A stretch of 64,000 nucleotides of DNA from contig JBBCBC010000027.1 of NCBI GenBank assembly GCA_037126765.1, forward strand, positions 4,364,406 through 4,428,405, read 5' to 3'. The notes under the pieces were generated by a model. The model made no database searches. It worked only from the letters and a program-made list of their open reading frames with translations, and had not been told where the DNA came from. Each line of letters begins with the position of its first letter. Position 1 is the stretch's first letter. The stretch comes from Stenogyne calaminthoides (taxonomy: Eukaryota > Streptophyta > Magnoliopsida > Lamiales > Lamiaceae). The position numbers were made by a program, and so were the translations under genes. Below are positions 33,601 to 45,234 of this stretch, one piece after another.

Positions 33601-33978
33601 TCGAATCACCACATAGAAAATGCCTCAATTTTATGACTCGAAGACTACTCTTCAAAATCCAGTAGCTATATTTACACATTCACAAACAGAGCAATTTTTA
33701 TCTGAATTCGAATTTCCAGCAATCAAATTAACAAACAGTTAATTACAATCAATTCAAGTTCAAACGTCAAATAATCAACAATCCCCATGGGCAATTTCAA
33801 ATTACGCAAGTGATTACGATACAGGAAATCAAAGAAAAAGAAGAACCTTAGCAATGGCGGATTCTAGGGTTGCAAAATCGAGTGGCGGAGCAGCTGATGA
33901 GGAAGCTCGGACTAGGTGCGGATTGAATGGCTTGGATTTGTAGAGAGAGAAAACGAGTGATGAGAGAGAAAGGGACAT
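27636..33978 (-). CDS. Plastid membrane HEXXH protease-like protein (VIR3/FtsH-like family), 10 exons
   Basis: Exons in transcript order: 33847-33978, 30727-30823, 30488-30562, 29921-29989, 29596-29672, 29252-29338, 28457-28585, 27985-28077, 27840-27902, 27636-27752. All introns are GT-AG, and the phases agree once small indels are allowed. The product is about 313 aa: transit peptide (MSLSLSSLVFSLYKSK), LDFATLESAIAK, EALDQLREVGWAKK, hydrophobic segments AFLFTVVGTTGFLGIIAG and FFVPYLVGGISLVVLAVGS, then RERIARHEAAHFL with HEAAH as HEXXH, LDERLEKLIYSG-like and GQSADLF blocks, ending ECIEAIEKAE. From memory it resembles Arabidopsis VIR3 (thylakoid protease-like, chloroplast development). Indels of 1-2 nt break the frame in exons 2, 6, 7, 8, 9 and 10, mostly in or near homopolymers. 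Sequencing error is likelier than decay, because splice sites and flanking codons are intact. Intron 1 (3.0 kb) carries a transposon. Confidence 0.85.
28785..29152. mobile_element. MITE in intron 6
   Basis: About 368 bp with inverted ends GAGTAAATTGCAAAATTTGT and the complement of AACCAATTTTACAATTTACT. Lies wholly inside the intron between the HEAAH exon and the next. No ORF. Confidence 0.7.
30966..31150. mobile_element. Stowaway-like MITE in intron 1, TA target
   Basis: 185 bp bounded by TA at 30964-30965 and 31151-31152. Left end CTCCCTCAAATCCTG and right end CCTCATGGGACGGAGGG give imperfect inverted repeats of the CTCCCTCCGTCCC type. Confidence 0.8.
31906..32296. repeat. Minisatellite, about 6 units of 62-64 bp
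   Basis: TAGGTCACTGAATATGCAAA-type units begin at 31921, 31983, 32045, 32109, 32173 and 32235. Each is followed by GAACAACACA(A/T)TTCAACTT and an A-rich spacer. Units differ by a few bases. Without regular unique spacers it is not a CRISPR-like array. Confidence 0.93.
32805..33116 (-). CDS. 103-codon ORF inside the intronic element, unknown
   Basis: Begins MEPKNPNSPIADSSSWPN and continues with acidic, Trp-containing text (DYWWEESGAFDSQNP, RRWEEEVKMAG). I do not recognise it. Upstream on the same strand is a host-like leader: AAACCCTAG, then CT-rich runs up to the ATG. A 20-bp segment (ACAGAGAGCAACAATGGCGA) is duplicated in that leader. The strand is that of the surrounding gene, so it could be an alternative first exon, a captured gene piece, or chance. 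Confidence 0.35.
   Translation of the reverse strand: MEPKNPNSPIADSSSWPNTVDFKEFEADPVTDYWWEESGAFDSQNPLSRRWEEEVKMAGVRSICRYEQHGGSGFGSRFSDYSGMVVQIRYPLMFCLSPMCFFA
33847..33978 (-). CDS. Exon 1 of the protease-like gene (copy 2), transit peptide
   Basis: First exon of the gene at 27636-33978, listed separately because it lies inside the duplicated block while exons 2-10 do not. Its 132 bp are identical to 365-496. ATG at 33976-33978 is the first ATG after a CT-rich leader and opens a Ser/Leu-rich plastid-targeting sequence. The donor AAG|GTTCTT joins in phase to AAAGATAGTCATGG of exon 2. Confidence 0.85.
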
Positions 33979-34031
33979 TTTTGCTCAATGCGATATTTCG
34001 CTTTTCCGGCCCTCTCTCGTCGAGTTATAAG

Positions 34032-34039
34032 GGATAAGA
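34032..34039. promoter_or_regulatory. Possible I-box upstream of exon 1 (copy 2)
   Basis: GGATAAGA, 54 nt upstream of the ATG. Would fit light regulation of a plastid protein, but a chance match is possible. Confidence 0.25.
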
Positions 34040-34042
34040 TGT

Positions 34043-35150
34043 GGCGCCAGTTTTGTATACCGTTGGCATCATTTCCTTCCATCACTTCTCACTCATCTAC
34101 TAATTTTTATTTATTTTTCTATTCATTTATTATTATTATTAAACAAAAATTTGCGCGAACCCAAAATCACGATCTAAGTATATTTCTTCAAATATCGATA
34201 TTATATATGTGCACTATCACTGTTATACATAAATTATATCATCATTACGCCTATGCACTATCATTACCTAACAAATGTCTTTTTTTTTAAACGGTGACAG
34301 AGTATAAATATAATTTTTTTTTATCAGTGATAGTACATAAACTTAACAGTAATAATGTTTATGCATGATAATGATAGAGTCACCGTGAACTCAAGTTCAC
34401 ATAAGATGAACTCTTATTTGTGTTGTGTGATATACGTTGTGAGATTAAATTAAATTAAATTAGGAGTATTTTTCACTCTCTTGGGTATTAATTCACATTT
34501 ACTTTCTTTTTATCACTTAATCAATTAATTTTAACTACCTAACATGAGACTTTATCACATTCATATATGAAACTATCATTCGAGGAAACTTAAAATATAT
34601 ATATACACACACATGGTAACATCTACGTGGTGCAATTTTTATTCAAATTTAATTATAATGAATGAAATTAAGATTATTATTTTATATAATGAGAAATATA
34701 AGTCGAAATTATGTCGTCATGTAGAAAATTTTATTAATATAAACGGGAGACTTTCTACTAGTAGAAGTTAATAAGAGAAGAATTCAATTTTATTATCACT
34801 TTTATTTAGGCTAAAAATTCGAAGTTAGACATTCGGGCCGGCCCAATCCCACAGGCCACAGCACGAATAGCATCCGTAAAAAAACAAATACAAGCTACGA
34901 GCCCAATTGACTGACCTAAATTATGGGCCCATTAAGGTATCATGAGCTAACGGGATGTTCAATCCATCACAACAATGGGAGGTCAAAGCCCACTAACTCC
35001 CATATAAATATCCTCTTCACCAATTAAAATAAAGAGTAAGATTCCTTTAAATCAGATTTATACATAAACACTATTATTATTAATATAAAAACTGTCACTG
35101 TAAATGCACAAAGATTCTGTTTAAGAATATTTTATATATCTTTAAAGAGT
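34043..35150. other. AT-rich intergenic DNA, no gene seen (copy 2)
   Basis: Near-identical to 561-1670 except for a garbled patch at about 34321-34350. Confidence 0.6.
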
Positions 35151-35364
35151 GGGTCTTATGTGCATCTGGGTGCACCATGCACTCATAGTGCATTATAGAA
35201 GTGTGCAACTATACAAAACAGAAACATGCAACTATTCCAAACAGAAACATGCAACTATGTTGCACTTTTCTGTATAAATAAGTCGCACTTTTCAATATAA
35301 CAAGTTGCACGTTTCTAAAATGCACTATGAGTGCACGGTGCACCCGGATACATACAAGACTTAG
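35151..35364. mobile_element. GTGCA-family MITE, member 1 (copy 2)
   Basis: Same as 1671-1884; no differences noticed. Confidence 0.75.
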
Positions 35365-36037
35365 CCATCTTTAAAATAGTAAAAAAAAATTGCAGAATAA
35401 TAATATTTTTTATGCATAAATAGTGATACTAAAACACAAGTTAACGGTGAACTCTCGAGTTTACATAATTTTTTGTCTAAAATAAATTATTAGACTAATC
35501 GAAGAGTTCAATATGATGATTTATATACACACAATTATCCTATGTTCTTCTATCTATACCAATTGAATTGTTTCATAATGTTGCCGGAGTTTGGGTTTTG
35601 CCATTGCAATTGAAAATTATCATTACCCATCGATTTTTTATTTTTTTTTTATCAGAAAAATCATTACCCATCGATTGGCCATTAATTTTTTTTTAAAGAT
35701 CAGATGATGACACGAAACTCATACTTTCACGATACATATAGATAATAATATTCTAACCATTTGAATTATTTTATTTTGTTATCGGTGGCCATTATTTATA
35801 TTCCCAATACATATATGTCCTGATGTCATATAAGTAGAATAGTTCATTATTAATTAATTATTTATGTGGCATTGTTACATAAGTGTGGATATAAGTTGAT
35901 GACATACCACAATTCAATAAACATAAAATTTCCTTTCAAATTTATTCATACTATAATATTAATATTATTATATTTAGTAAAAGTTATAAATTTTATAATA
36001 TGAACAAGTTTCACTGAAATTCTACTATTTAGTAAAG

Positions 36038-36256
36038 GCTAAATCTTTTATACATTCAGATACATCATGCATTCATAGTGTATTTTAGAACCATATAACT
36101 TGTTATACAGAAAAATACAACTTGTTTATATTAAACCATGAAACTATTAATATGAAGATATAGTTTCACGATTCAGTGAAAATAAATTTGCATATTTCCG
36201 TATAATAAGTTACATGATTCTAAAATATATTATGAGTACACAGTGCACCTGAATGC
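36038..36256. mobile_element. GTGCA-family MITE, member 2, intact ends (copy 2)
   Basis: Cleaner than its counterpart at 2558-2788: the right arm GTACACAGTGCACCTGAATG is present and pairs with the left arm. Confidence 0.7.
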
Positions 36257-37455
36257 GCGTCGAAATCACTCTGAAAATAAGACTAATTTAGAGTAATTTT
36301 ATATAGCGCTGACCAGAGTCTAGGTAGGACAGGAGTGGGAAAGAGTAAAAGTAGTTGTAATAGTAGTGGTTAATTAATGTATGATCTGGTACTGATTCAA
36401 GCTCCAACCCTAGATGGGTGAAATATCTGCACGCATCTCAACATATTTTGTTACTCCACATATGGAATGTAAAGTGGGTATAGACAAAATATGTTTTAAG
36501 TTCAATGTCCCACAAACATTTTATCAACATTGTAAAATTCAATGTCTCTCAAACTATAGTGTTTGATACATTTTTGAACGAGTTATTTAAATTTTAAAAT
36601 GGAGTATTTTTCTTTTTTCTATTAATGAGTTCTGATCTACTTTACGTGAAATTCTATACCAGCTCCATGTGATCATCATGTGGTTTTTTTTTTCTCATTA
36701 TCCTTGCAAAATGATTTTCAGGAATTATGTTGTTTTACTGTGGGCAAAGTACATGTACATACTGCGGAACAGGACAAAAATTTATATGAATCTCAATTTA
36801 CTGTGATCTTAATTTTTTTAATATTATTATTATTTATAAAAATTATTATTATTATTTAAAAAATTATTTTTTTATGTACAAAAATTATTATATATATAAA
36901 AATATTTTATATTTTTTAACTGTTAAATTTTTATGCATAATAATAATAGAGTTTATGTATAAATTTGATTTAAGAAAGTGTCATTTCTAATAGAATATGT
37001 AAGTGTGACATAAATTTGTCGACTTTGATATGATGAGGCCTGATTTATGCTTGATTTATGTAAAAGATTACAATTTAAATATATACTTTTACTGCAAAAC
37101 AATTAAAGTTGTTTTATCTTCGCCGAAGTCAAGCACATCTCACTTCAGATATTTGCAAATGCCTAAAATTAAGATATCGCGACTCAATTTTCATGCCTTA
37201 AAAGCATTTAAATATGTCGTACTCAAAATTATTATTAATATTTTTTTTAAGTGAGATTAAACATGACGATAGGATGCATATTTTATTTGTATCTGCGTGT
37301 CCAAGTACCTATGAAATATTCAACACAAGATATTATTATAAAATTCAAATACCCATTAATTCTAGCTTCACTCGTACACCTAAATCTCAAAAGAAACCTA
37401 CTCTTAAATTTGGAACTCTATGGGCGGCAAGCCACAATCGCCTAAAACCGCATGC
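36257..37455. other. AT-rich intergenic DNA, no gene seen (copy 2)
   Basis: Matches 2789-3985 with single-base indels in T and A runs. Confidence 0.5.
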
Positions 37456-37490
37456 ATTATTTACTTGTAACCGTGTTACAAGTAAATAAT
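37456..37490. repeat. Perfect 16-bp hairpin (copy 2)
   Basis: Identical to 3986-4020, with a 3-base loop. Confidence 0.85.
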
Positions 37491-38228
37491 TGAGATGCCA
37501 TTTTTTTTTAAAGCAATTCCCAACTATGTATTGTCAAACATGCAGCTCCGTGAAGCCACCAAACATACACTTCAAATTGTTGTTTTATTCATCAATGTTA
37601 AAAATATGCATGAACTACATGCTATATATAACAAGTAGAGCACACACATTTATACGTGAACGTGTAAAATTGCTCAAGAATATTTACATAAATCGTCAAT
37701 TCGTCATTTAATTACATATGATCTAAATAGAACTACATGTAACTCTCTTAAATTTGTCAAGCATGTATATTGGGAAATAAAGAACATACAATTTTCCTTT
37801 TCTTGAAAAGAATATATAAAATTGTGTCCAAGATTGAAATGAATGGCTCTACTTTCTTAGGATTTTAAGTACGTCTGAATTTCCGGCGCCGCACTTTTCC
37901 CACAACCAGACAAAATCATATGGCATTGTCTCAACCAATGTTTTTTATTACACTAGATTTTCCTGGTTTTCTAAAAGCTGCGAAACAAAAGAATCGTGGA
38001 GTAATAAATTTGTAATATTTATTTTCTATTTTTTATACATGTAGTAGATACTTGTGTCGTGTGGGCGTGTACGTACGTACAATTAATGTTTGGCCACCGC
38101 ATATTTTGATGTTTACAAAAACGATTACATGCATGCATGAACACGATGGATGGGCACCGCATATACTATTTTTATAGCAATTTGATTTACACCGAATTAA
38201 TTACAAAATAAATTATTATATCTTCATG
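37491..38228. other. AT-rich intergenic DNA, no gene seen (copy 2)
   Basis: Matches 4021-4760. Confidence 0.5.
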
Positions 38229-38372
38229 GGCTAAGTTTTACATGTATCCACGCTAAAGCAAGACTCACAACGTTTTAGAACCATACAACTTATTATATTG
38301 AAAGATACAACTTATTTATACTAAATCGTACAGCTATGAATGTATGGTGTACCTGAATGCAATGAGACTCAT
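38229..38372. mobile_element. GTGCA-family MITE, member 3, left arm garbled (copy 2)
   Basis: Left arm reads CGCTAAAGCAAGACTCACAA where copy 1 has the family palindrome. Right arm is intact. Confidence 0.55.
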
Positions 38373-38626
38373 CCATCTTCGCGTTCTTTTATCAACAAGT
38401 TCTCTGCTCCAATATTTTATCTTCTGCTAGCTCCAATTACAATATATGAAATTTGAAAAGAAAAAGGGACTGTGACCAAATTGAAATAATAATAAAAAGA
38501 CACATAAATTTATTTATAATGATCTTAAATGTTTTTTTGTTTTCATATTAGCATAAATTATCAGAAAATAGTCATATTTTATAACTGCAAAACTTTAAAT
38601 ATGTATCTGTCGAGTTCAACTTTCAA

Positions 38627-39171
38627 TTTTTTATTCTATAATTGATGTTCCACTTTGTATTCTATAATATGGATGGATAACACGTGAAATAATAGAAAAT
38701 ATCCAATAAACCACCATACTCAGGGTCAATGTGTTAAAGATCTAGAAGAGTGAAACACCAATAGAATATGAAGAGTGGAACACTGGAATCGAATCGATTT
38801 TGGGGGTGGAGGCCTGGACATGAGATCACCTATTTTATAATTGGTGTTCCACTTTGTATTCCATAATAAGAATGGATGACACGTGAAATAATAAAAAAAT
38901 AAAAATTCATATGAGATGGTCTCTACATGAGACTGGATACAACTTAGCACAAATCACATCCACCCTTCCCAAAGTGTTAAAGCGTCAATGTCCAACTTAT
39001 GTCTCGTCTCACCATGAGACCGTCTCATGCAAGTGTGTCTCTAATAAAAAAATATTCAACGAACCACCATACTCTAGGTCCATATGTTAAATATTCAAGA
39101 GAGTGAAACATCAATGAAATACGAAAAGTAGAACAGAAGGATCGAACCGGGAGGCCTGAGGGAGTATATTA
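38627..39171. repeat. Two direct repeat units, second split by a MITE (copy 2)
   Basis: Same arrangement as 5161-5705. Confidence 0.75.
38902..39041. mobile_element. GAGAC-family MITE with 13-bp target duplication (copy 2)
   Basis: Same insertion and same TAATAAAAAAATA flanks as at 5436-5575. Confidence 0.75.
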
Positions 39172-39221
39172 TAATATTTCAACTTTCAAATATATATTAA
39201 ATAACTAAAAGAAAAAATTAA

Positions 39222-39481
39222 AGACCCGCTTGATTTGGTTGGGGGTAGTGGAAGGGGGTAATGATAATTATTTCCATTAATATTTCTTGGTAGTTTTGAT
39301 ACCACGTAATGGGAATAGAAGTAAGTTATTGATTACCCTACTTTCATTACTCAATTTCACTCTCACTCAACCCTCCTCAAATGATACTCATTATTTATGT
39401 TTTAATCAAGCAATGCCAATGCAATCAATAACCCCACAGTGATTTACTATTATCATTCCCAAGTCATACCAAGCGGACCCT
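39222..39481. mobile_element. MITE with GGTCCGCTTGGT-type ends (copy 2)
   Basis: Counterpart of 5756-6016. Confidence 0.6.
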
Positions 39482-39948
39482 AGCTAAGTACGAGTATTAA
39501 TAAATTGACAAGGGAATAAAAGTCACGACACTTCTCTCACAAAAATTTGTCACCGCGTGTTAACAACAACTTGGATGATCTGTTGGAAAATGTGAGGTAT
39601 GTATAAACGAAGATGCACGATTAACTCAATACAAAAGTTGAGGCAAGAGTTTGAACGTTTTCCATAAGATGATATGCCCCGTACTTCGGTGCAATAGGGT
39701 ATCAATGACCAATGTCCTTAAGATACAAATACTTTAAAATTTCACGACTGTTGCAATGAGAATCGAAAGCTACGACTCTAACGCAGATCTAGAATTGCTA
39801 ATATACTTTTACATGCATTGATTGGTTTGAAGATTTTCGAATGATAGAAAATGTGCAGTCTAAGAGGTCAACTTATAGTAGTCAAAGAGTCTATTGGTGA
39901 AAGATTGCAACTGATCGCGCCTTTTGGATGATTCAAATTAATTCTCCT
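39482..39948. other. No gene recognised (copy 2)
   Basis: Counterpart of 6017-6484. Confidence 0.5.
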
Positions 39949-40237
39949 AGGCTCCATTTGGATGGATGAATTTGAAATTCATGGATTTCACACACAAATC
40001 ATCAATCTCCAATAGATTTACAAATATTTAGATTTGACACCTAGTTTAAAATGGAGGGATTTCAAATCCCCATCAAAACCTAGTCATTTGTGAAATCCTC
40101 ATCTCTACCCTTTCCTCCTCTCCTCCTTCAATCTCTTCCCTAAACTCTCAAATCTAAGTAGTTGTAAATTCATTGAGAGTACAATTTGTGTTTGAATTCC
40201 ATGGATTTCCAAATTCATCCATCCAAATGGAGCCCTA
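39949..40237. mobile_element. MITE with CTCCATTTGGATGGATG ends (copy 2)
   Basis: Counterpart of 6485-6776 with three one-base deletions. Confidence 0.75.
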
Positions 40238-40251
40238 GCGAATTCTTTTTA

Positions 40252-40684
40252 GGGGTGTTTTGTTCACGAGATTGAATTGATTAGGTATAATAGAATTGAG
40301 TGGGATTGAGTAAGATTAGATTGATTTGACCGGATTTGTTGAATCAAGATATGCGTTTGGATTGTAGAATTAAATTGAGGGATTACATGGGATACCTATT
40401 GAAATGTCATAAACACCCCCCAAGTTGAATAGAAACAACACGCTTTATTCTTGTGAATCTATTCAAACAATAGAAGGACAATTTGTAATATTGCATTTAA
40501 GATATGTCTATCCCACCATTCACATGGGATTGACATATCCTCCATCTTGAGGATTTGATACATTTTCTACCCGTGCTTGAAGTATATCATGGGCCCTCAT
40601 CACGCAAACTAAATGGTAGATTCGTTGGGATTAAAATTCTAATCCTGGTTTATCTCAATCAATCCCGTGAACCAAACAAGGCTT
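40252..40684. mobile_element. MITE with GTTCACG(A/G)GATTGA ends (copy 2)
   Basis: Counterpart of 6790-7222. Confidence 0.7.
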
Positions 40685-42132
40685 TAGAGAATCCCACATC
40701 TTTTCGTAGAAGGAGATTAAGAATTATTTATTGATAAAATGTTATACCGTGGTCAATACACTCTTTGGGTGGCCATATAGACTTTAGTCAATTAATTTTT
40801 CTTTTTTATCAGAAAAGAAAGTTTCAATATCACCAGTGCCGGGAAGGAATATAAGAGGTATGCCAACTCGGCAAGAATAAATTACAACAGATTTTTACAC
40901 CAAAGTACAAAGCCGCCCACCACAAAATGAAGAACTAACACTACGGGCTGTTTACAAACCACTATTTACACCTATCCCTTTTGGAGTCGTGAGCCATCGA
41001 TTAAAAGAAGGAATCTGAAGTTTGCCTTTTCTTACCGATAGCCACGACCAAGTTATTGCTATTATCTCATCCCAAACTTTAGTTGAATCCGTATTGATGT
41101 TATCAAAAAGTACTTCATTCCTAGTTTTCCAAATTGTCCAAATGATGTCAATCCAAATAGTATTCGCTATTCTTGTGAATTTCTTTGATCCAAATGCCAC
41201 ACTATTAGAAATAAAATTCTACATAGGTACCTGATGTTGGACCGTTGAAATTTGGATCCATCGGTGATACCTTGCCCAGATGTCGCGTGAAAAACAACAA
41301 TTGAAAAGGATATGCTCTGTAGTTTCCTCTTCAGTTTCGCATAAGATACACAAGGGATTGCCCACAAGATGTAGCATCCCACGAAGGATAAGATTGTCCT
41401 TCGTGGGAAGACGACATTTGAGAGCCTTCCAAGCAATCACATGTGTAAGTCTCGAGCAAAAATTCTTCCACAAATTTTTGAACGTCGTCCTTCCAACTCT
41501 GTTGTCCTCCTCCGTTGAAGTAAGGCCGATTTGCCATCAAATTGTATGCCTTCTTAACTTGGTAAATCTCGTTCCTTGCGTGTTTTCACTCCCAGTTGTC
41601 CTGCTTATCTCTGTGTAGTTGTGATTTGCTTAAATAATCAAGGAGCTGATTTATTAAAGAAGTATCCCTAGGTAATAAGTTTCTACTCCACTCAAACTCC
41701 CACCTCCAACCCTCATCTTCCCAATTTCCCATCTCCCTCACCACACACTCCTTTTGAGCACTAAAATTTTAAACAACTTGTTAAACTTAACACACAAAGG
41801 TACCTCACCAACCGACGTCTCCCTCCAAAATGAAGATGTGTCTCCCATTCCCAATACCTTCACGATTTCATCCCTCAAACCCCCACCCAAATCCCGATAA
41901 ATCTCACAAATTTCACTCCACCACCTCAAGGACTCCCTCGACACTCCTCTACCTCACCCTATAAGAAATCTGCCCCTCTTCCTCAGTACACTCCCTCAAC
42001 CCCCTATATTTTGATTTAATCACCCTTGCCCAAAACCGCCCCAGTTCATTAAGGAATCTCCATACCCATTTTCCCAATAGAGCCCGATAAAAACATTTAG
42101 ATCTTTAATCCCAAGCCCCCCATAGATTTCTC

Positions 42133-42690
42133 TCAACACACCTCTTCCCACTTTACCCAAGGAGTTTTCCGGGTATTTTCACTCCCCCCCTCCCCCCAAC
42201 CCCACAAGAAAGAACATTGCAAACTCACAATTTTTTTGAGGATAGTTTTAGGCACTCTGTAAAAGGATAAGCAATAGATTGGTATGGCCGAAAGAACTGC
42301 CTGAACCAACATAATTCTACCTCCAAACGATAAATGACAGTCTTTCCATTTAGCAAGCCTCTTGCTGATTTTTTTTACCAAATCTTCCCATGCAGCCGCA
42401 TTTTTGTGTTTGACCCCCACATTTAATCTCGAATAAGATAGAGATCCCCTTCCAGTCGAGCAATGTAGTACGTCTGCCCCTCTTGATAGTAATTGTTGCT
42501 GCACATTCAACCCCCACAAGCTACTTTTATTGAAATTTACCCCAAGACCCGATAGTAACTCGAAATTCCGAAGGATATATTTGGTTGCCTTGATATTCTC
42601 CATCTTGAAAGGGCACATAAATAAGGTATCATCTGCATATTGTAATAGCGAGACCTCCACCTTATCCTTACCCACTGCAATTGGATCCAA
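42133..42690 (-). pseudogene. LINE reverse transcriptase YADD and thumb (copy 2)
   Basis: Same as 8692-9231 with LLQYADDTLFMC. A shorter G run lets the frame extend a few codons further. Confidence 0.9.
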
Positions 42691-42879
42691 TAGACCCCCA
42701 CGAACAGCACTATTGACAAGAAGATTCAGCCCCTCCGCGACGATTAAGAAGAGGAAGGGTGAAAGTGGATAACCTTATCGAAGACCCCTTTGGAGTTTGA
42801 ATTCCTCCGAGGGGCTGCCATTAACAAAATGTCGATGTAAATGCCGTAGGAAACACATTCCATGACCATGATCTCCATT

Positions 42880-43401
42880 TTAACTAAAGTTCGGACCTTC
42901 CATCATCCTATCCAAGAAATCCCAGCAAACCGAATCATATGCCTTTGCAAAATCAACCTTGAAAATTGCCCACTTTCTCTTTTTCTTCTTTGCTTCATCA
43001 AGAATCTCGTTGAGGACCACAATGCCGACTGAAATTTGTCGTCCCCCGATAAATGCCGACTGGTTTTCGGAGATCAATGTATCAAACACCTTACTGAGGC
43101 GGATGGCCAGAATCTTTGAGATAATCTTGTAGAGGCATCCAATGAGAGAAATTGGTCGAAAATTATTAAGTGAGACTGCCCCCTCCTTTTTTGGAATAAG
43201 AGCAATGAAAGAGGGGTTCATTCCTTTTACAATCTTCCCATACCGATGGAATTCCTGCATCATTTCTTTGATCTCCACTTTAAGCATCTCCCAGTTGCCT
43301 TTGATGAAGCCAAAGGAGAAGCCGTCTGGACCTGGACTTTTAGACGAGTCACATGACCATATGGCCTCTTTGATTTCCTCTTCCGTAAAAGGGGCCACCA
43401 A
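42880..43401 (-). pseudogene. LINE reverse transcriptase palm (copy 2)
   Basis: Carries KSPGPDGFSFGF, FIALIPKKEG, FRPISLIGCLYKI and FKVDFAKAYDSVCW. Cut at both ends by frame changes not present in copy 1. Confidence 0.9.
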
Positions 43402-44432
43402 GAAGACATTTTCGCATTCTTCTGGAATTGTAATGCTTGGTCTGGTTTTCTTGTTGAAAATGATCTTTGAAATAGTTGTTGACCCCCATTTTCACCCCTT
43501 CCAATCAATCAACCCAATTTTCACCAAAAAATAAATTTCATCGATGTTTTTTGAATTAAATCTTCGGTTCACCCAGTCGTGGAAAAAAGCTAAGTTCACA
43601 TCACCTTCGAGGATCCATCGTGACTTGGCTTTCTGATACAAAATCTTCTCTTTCCAAATAATCGCCCTTAGGAGTTCAGCCGTGAATTTTTTCCTTCTGA
43701 CCACTTCTTCTAATTCAAGTCCAAATGCATCATCAATTCTATCAAGTGCTTCAATTTCAGATTTTTTTCTCTGAGATCCTTATGTCCACATGGCCGAATG
43801 TCTCTGAATTCCAGATTTTGAGGTCAGCCTTAAGCATTTTCAGTTTTTGTTTTAAAACGAAGCCGCTCCACCCTTCAACGTCATATCCTTTCCATTTACT
43901 TTTAAGAAAGTTGCTGAAATTTGGGAATGCCAGCCAGCCGTTGAAGAATTTGAACAGCTTCGGACCCAATCTTTCCTCGGGAAATCAAGATAGATTGGGC
44001 AATGGTCCGAAGTCGTCCTTCCAAAGCCTTTCAAGGTCGCGTTGTTCCACCTGTTCAGCCACAAATCATTCACAAAAACTCGTTCTAAACGGCTCTTACA
44101 CGAACCATCAGTCCGGTAGCATGTATATTTACGGCCCACAAGCAGTAGCTCAATCAATTGACACCCCTCTAAGAACTCGTTAAATCTTTCAATCTCCCCA
44201 TTGTCACCATATATTCCCTCTTCCATCCCTTTCACCCAAGTTTCGATAGCATTGAAATCACCCATTATGCAGATGTATTTGTCACTTTGTTCAATTAACT
44301 ATTAATTCTCCATTGCACAAGTCTCAGATATAAGAAATCATTTTTCTCCTCACAAAATCCGATCTTGGGACAATGAAACATTCCATTTCCTTCCACATAT
44401 TCAGTATTCACTTAATGATAAATTATCGGAAA

Positions 44433-44596
44433 AATTACTGATAGGTATAATTTTTTTAAAAACTTACTAGCAGGTACAAAATGGTTGCATATATGTAGGT
44501 ACAGTTGCACTTTTAAATGCAATTTTGACTGTCTATACAATCTCATTTGTACATGCTAGTAAGTTTTCTCAAAATTTTGTACCTGCCAGTAATTAC
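44433..44596. mobile_element. Small foldback element (copy 2)
   Basis: Counterpart of 10967-11130. Confidence 0.6.
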
Positions 44597-45234
44597 CCCT
44601 AAATTATCAACTTAATGTATTGATATATCATCTTAATTTTAAACAAATAAATACATCAAATTAATCTATTTGAAATAGTAAATTTCAAATTTGTAACTTA
44701 TTTCTATTTTTCACAAATAAATCATCACTTGAAAAATTGGTTAAGATTGGATGGACACCCAAATTATAAACCAATTAATTTCCAACAGGATCTGCTTTTC
44801 AGAATCTCCATACTGAAACAATATCTTATGCCTGTTAAACAATACATTTCCCTTTTTTGTTCTGGTAAGATGAAAATTTGGGTAAATGGCAATGCCTCCT
44901 ACCAAACTAGCATATAGACATATCTGAATACTGTTTAAGGGGTATGCAGTTTGTTATGACTTATGAGATTACTGCCAGGGGAAGGAGAATTCAGACTATA
45001 AAAATCTCTGTGAGTGTGAACACATGATGTTAGTTTTGAATTTTGGTAGATATGATATAAAATTGTACAAATATGAAACACGTAAAAATATTGTATTATT
45101 TAAATGAGATTTGAACTAATGTTATTTTGAGTACAAAAAATGTGGGTGGGTGGTAAGTGATAAAGTAAATATTTTTAGAATATAGATAAACTGAATTTTA
45201 AAGATTTCAAAATATTATATATTGAGGTGGTGTT
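44597..45234. other. No gene recognised before Copia-A (copy 2)
   Basis: Counterpart of 11131-11770. Confidence 0.5.

Larger units (their letters stand above)
40796..44283 (-). mobile_element. 5'-truncated LINE with 15-bp target duplication (copy 2)
   Basis: Same insertion as 7334-10820: the flanks ACTTTAGTCAATTAA (40781-40795) and ACTTTGTTCAATTAA (44284-44298) are identical to those of copy 1. Fragments in element order: endonuclease end 43852-44265, RT N-part 43492-43704, RT palm 42880-43401, YADD and thumb 42133-42690, zf-RVT and C-terminus 40952-41473. The RT is split near 43400-43500 and 42850 where copy 1 is open, at garbled patches. Confidence 0.9.
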
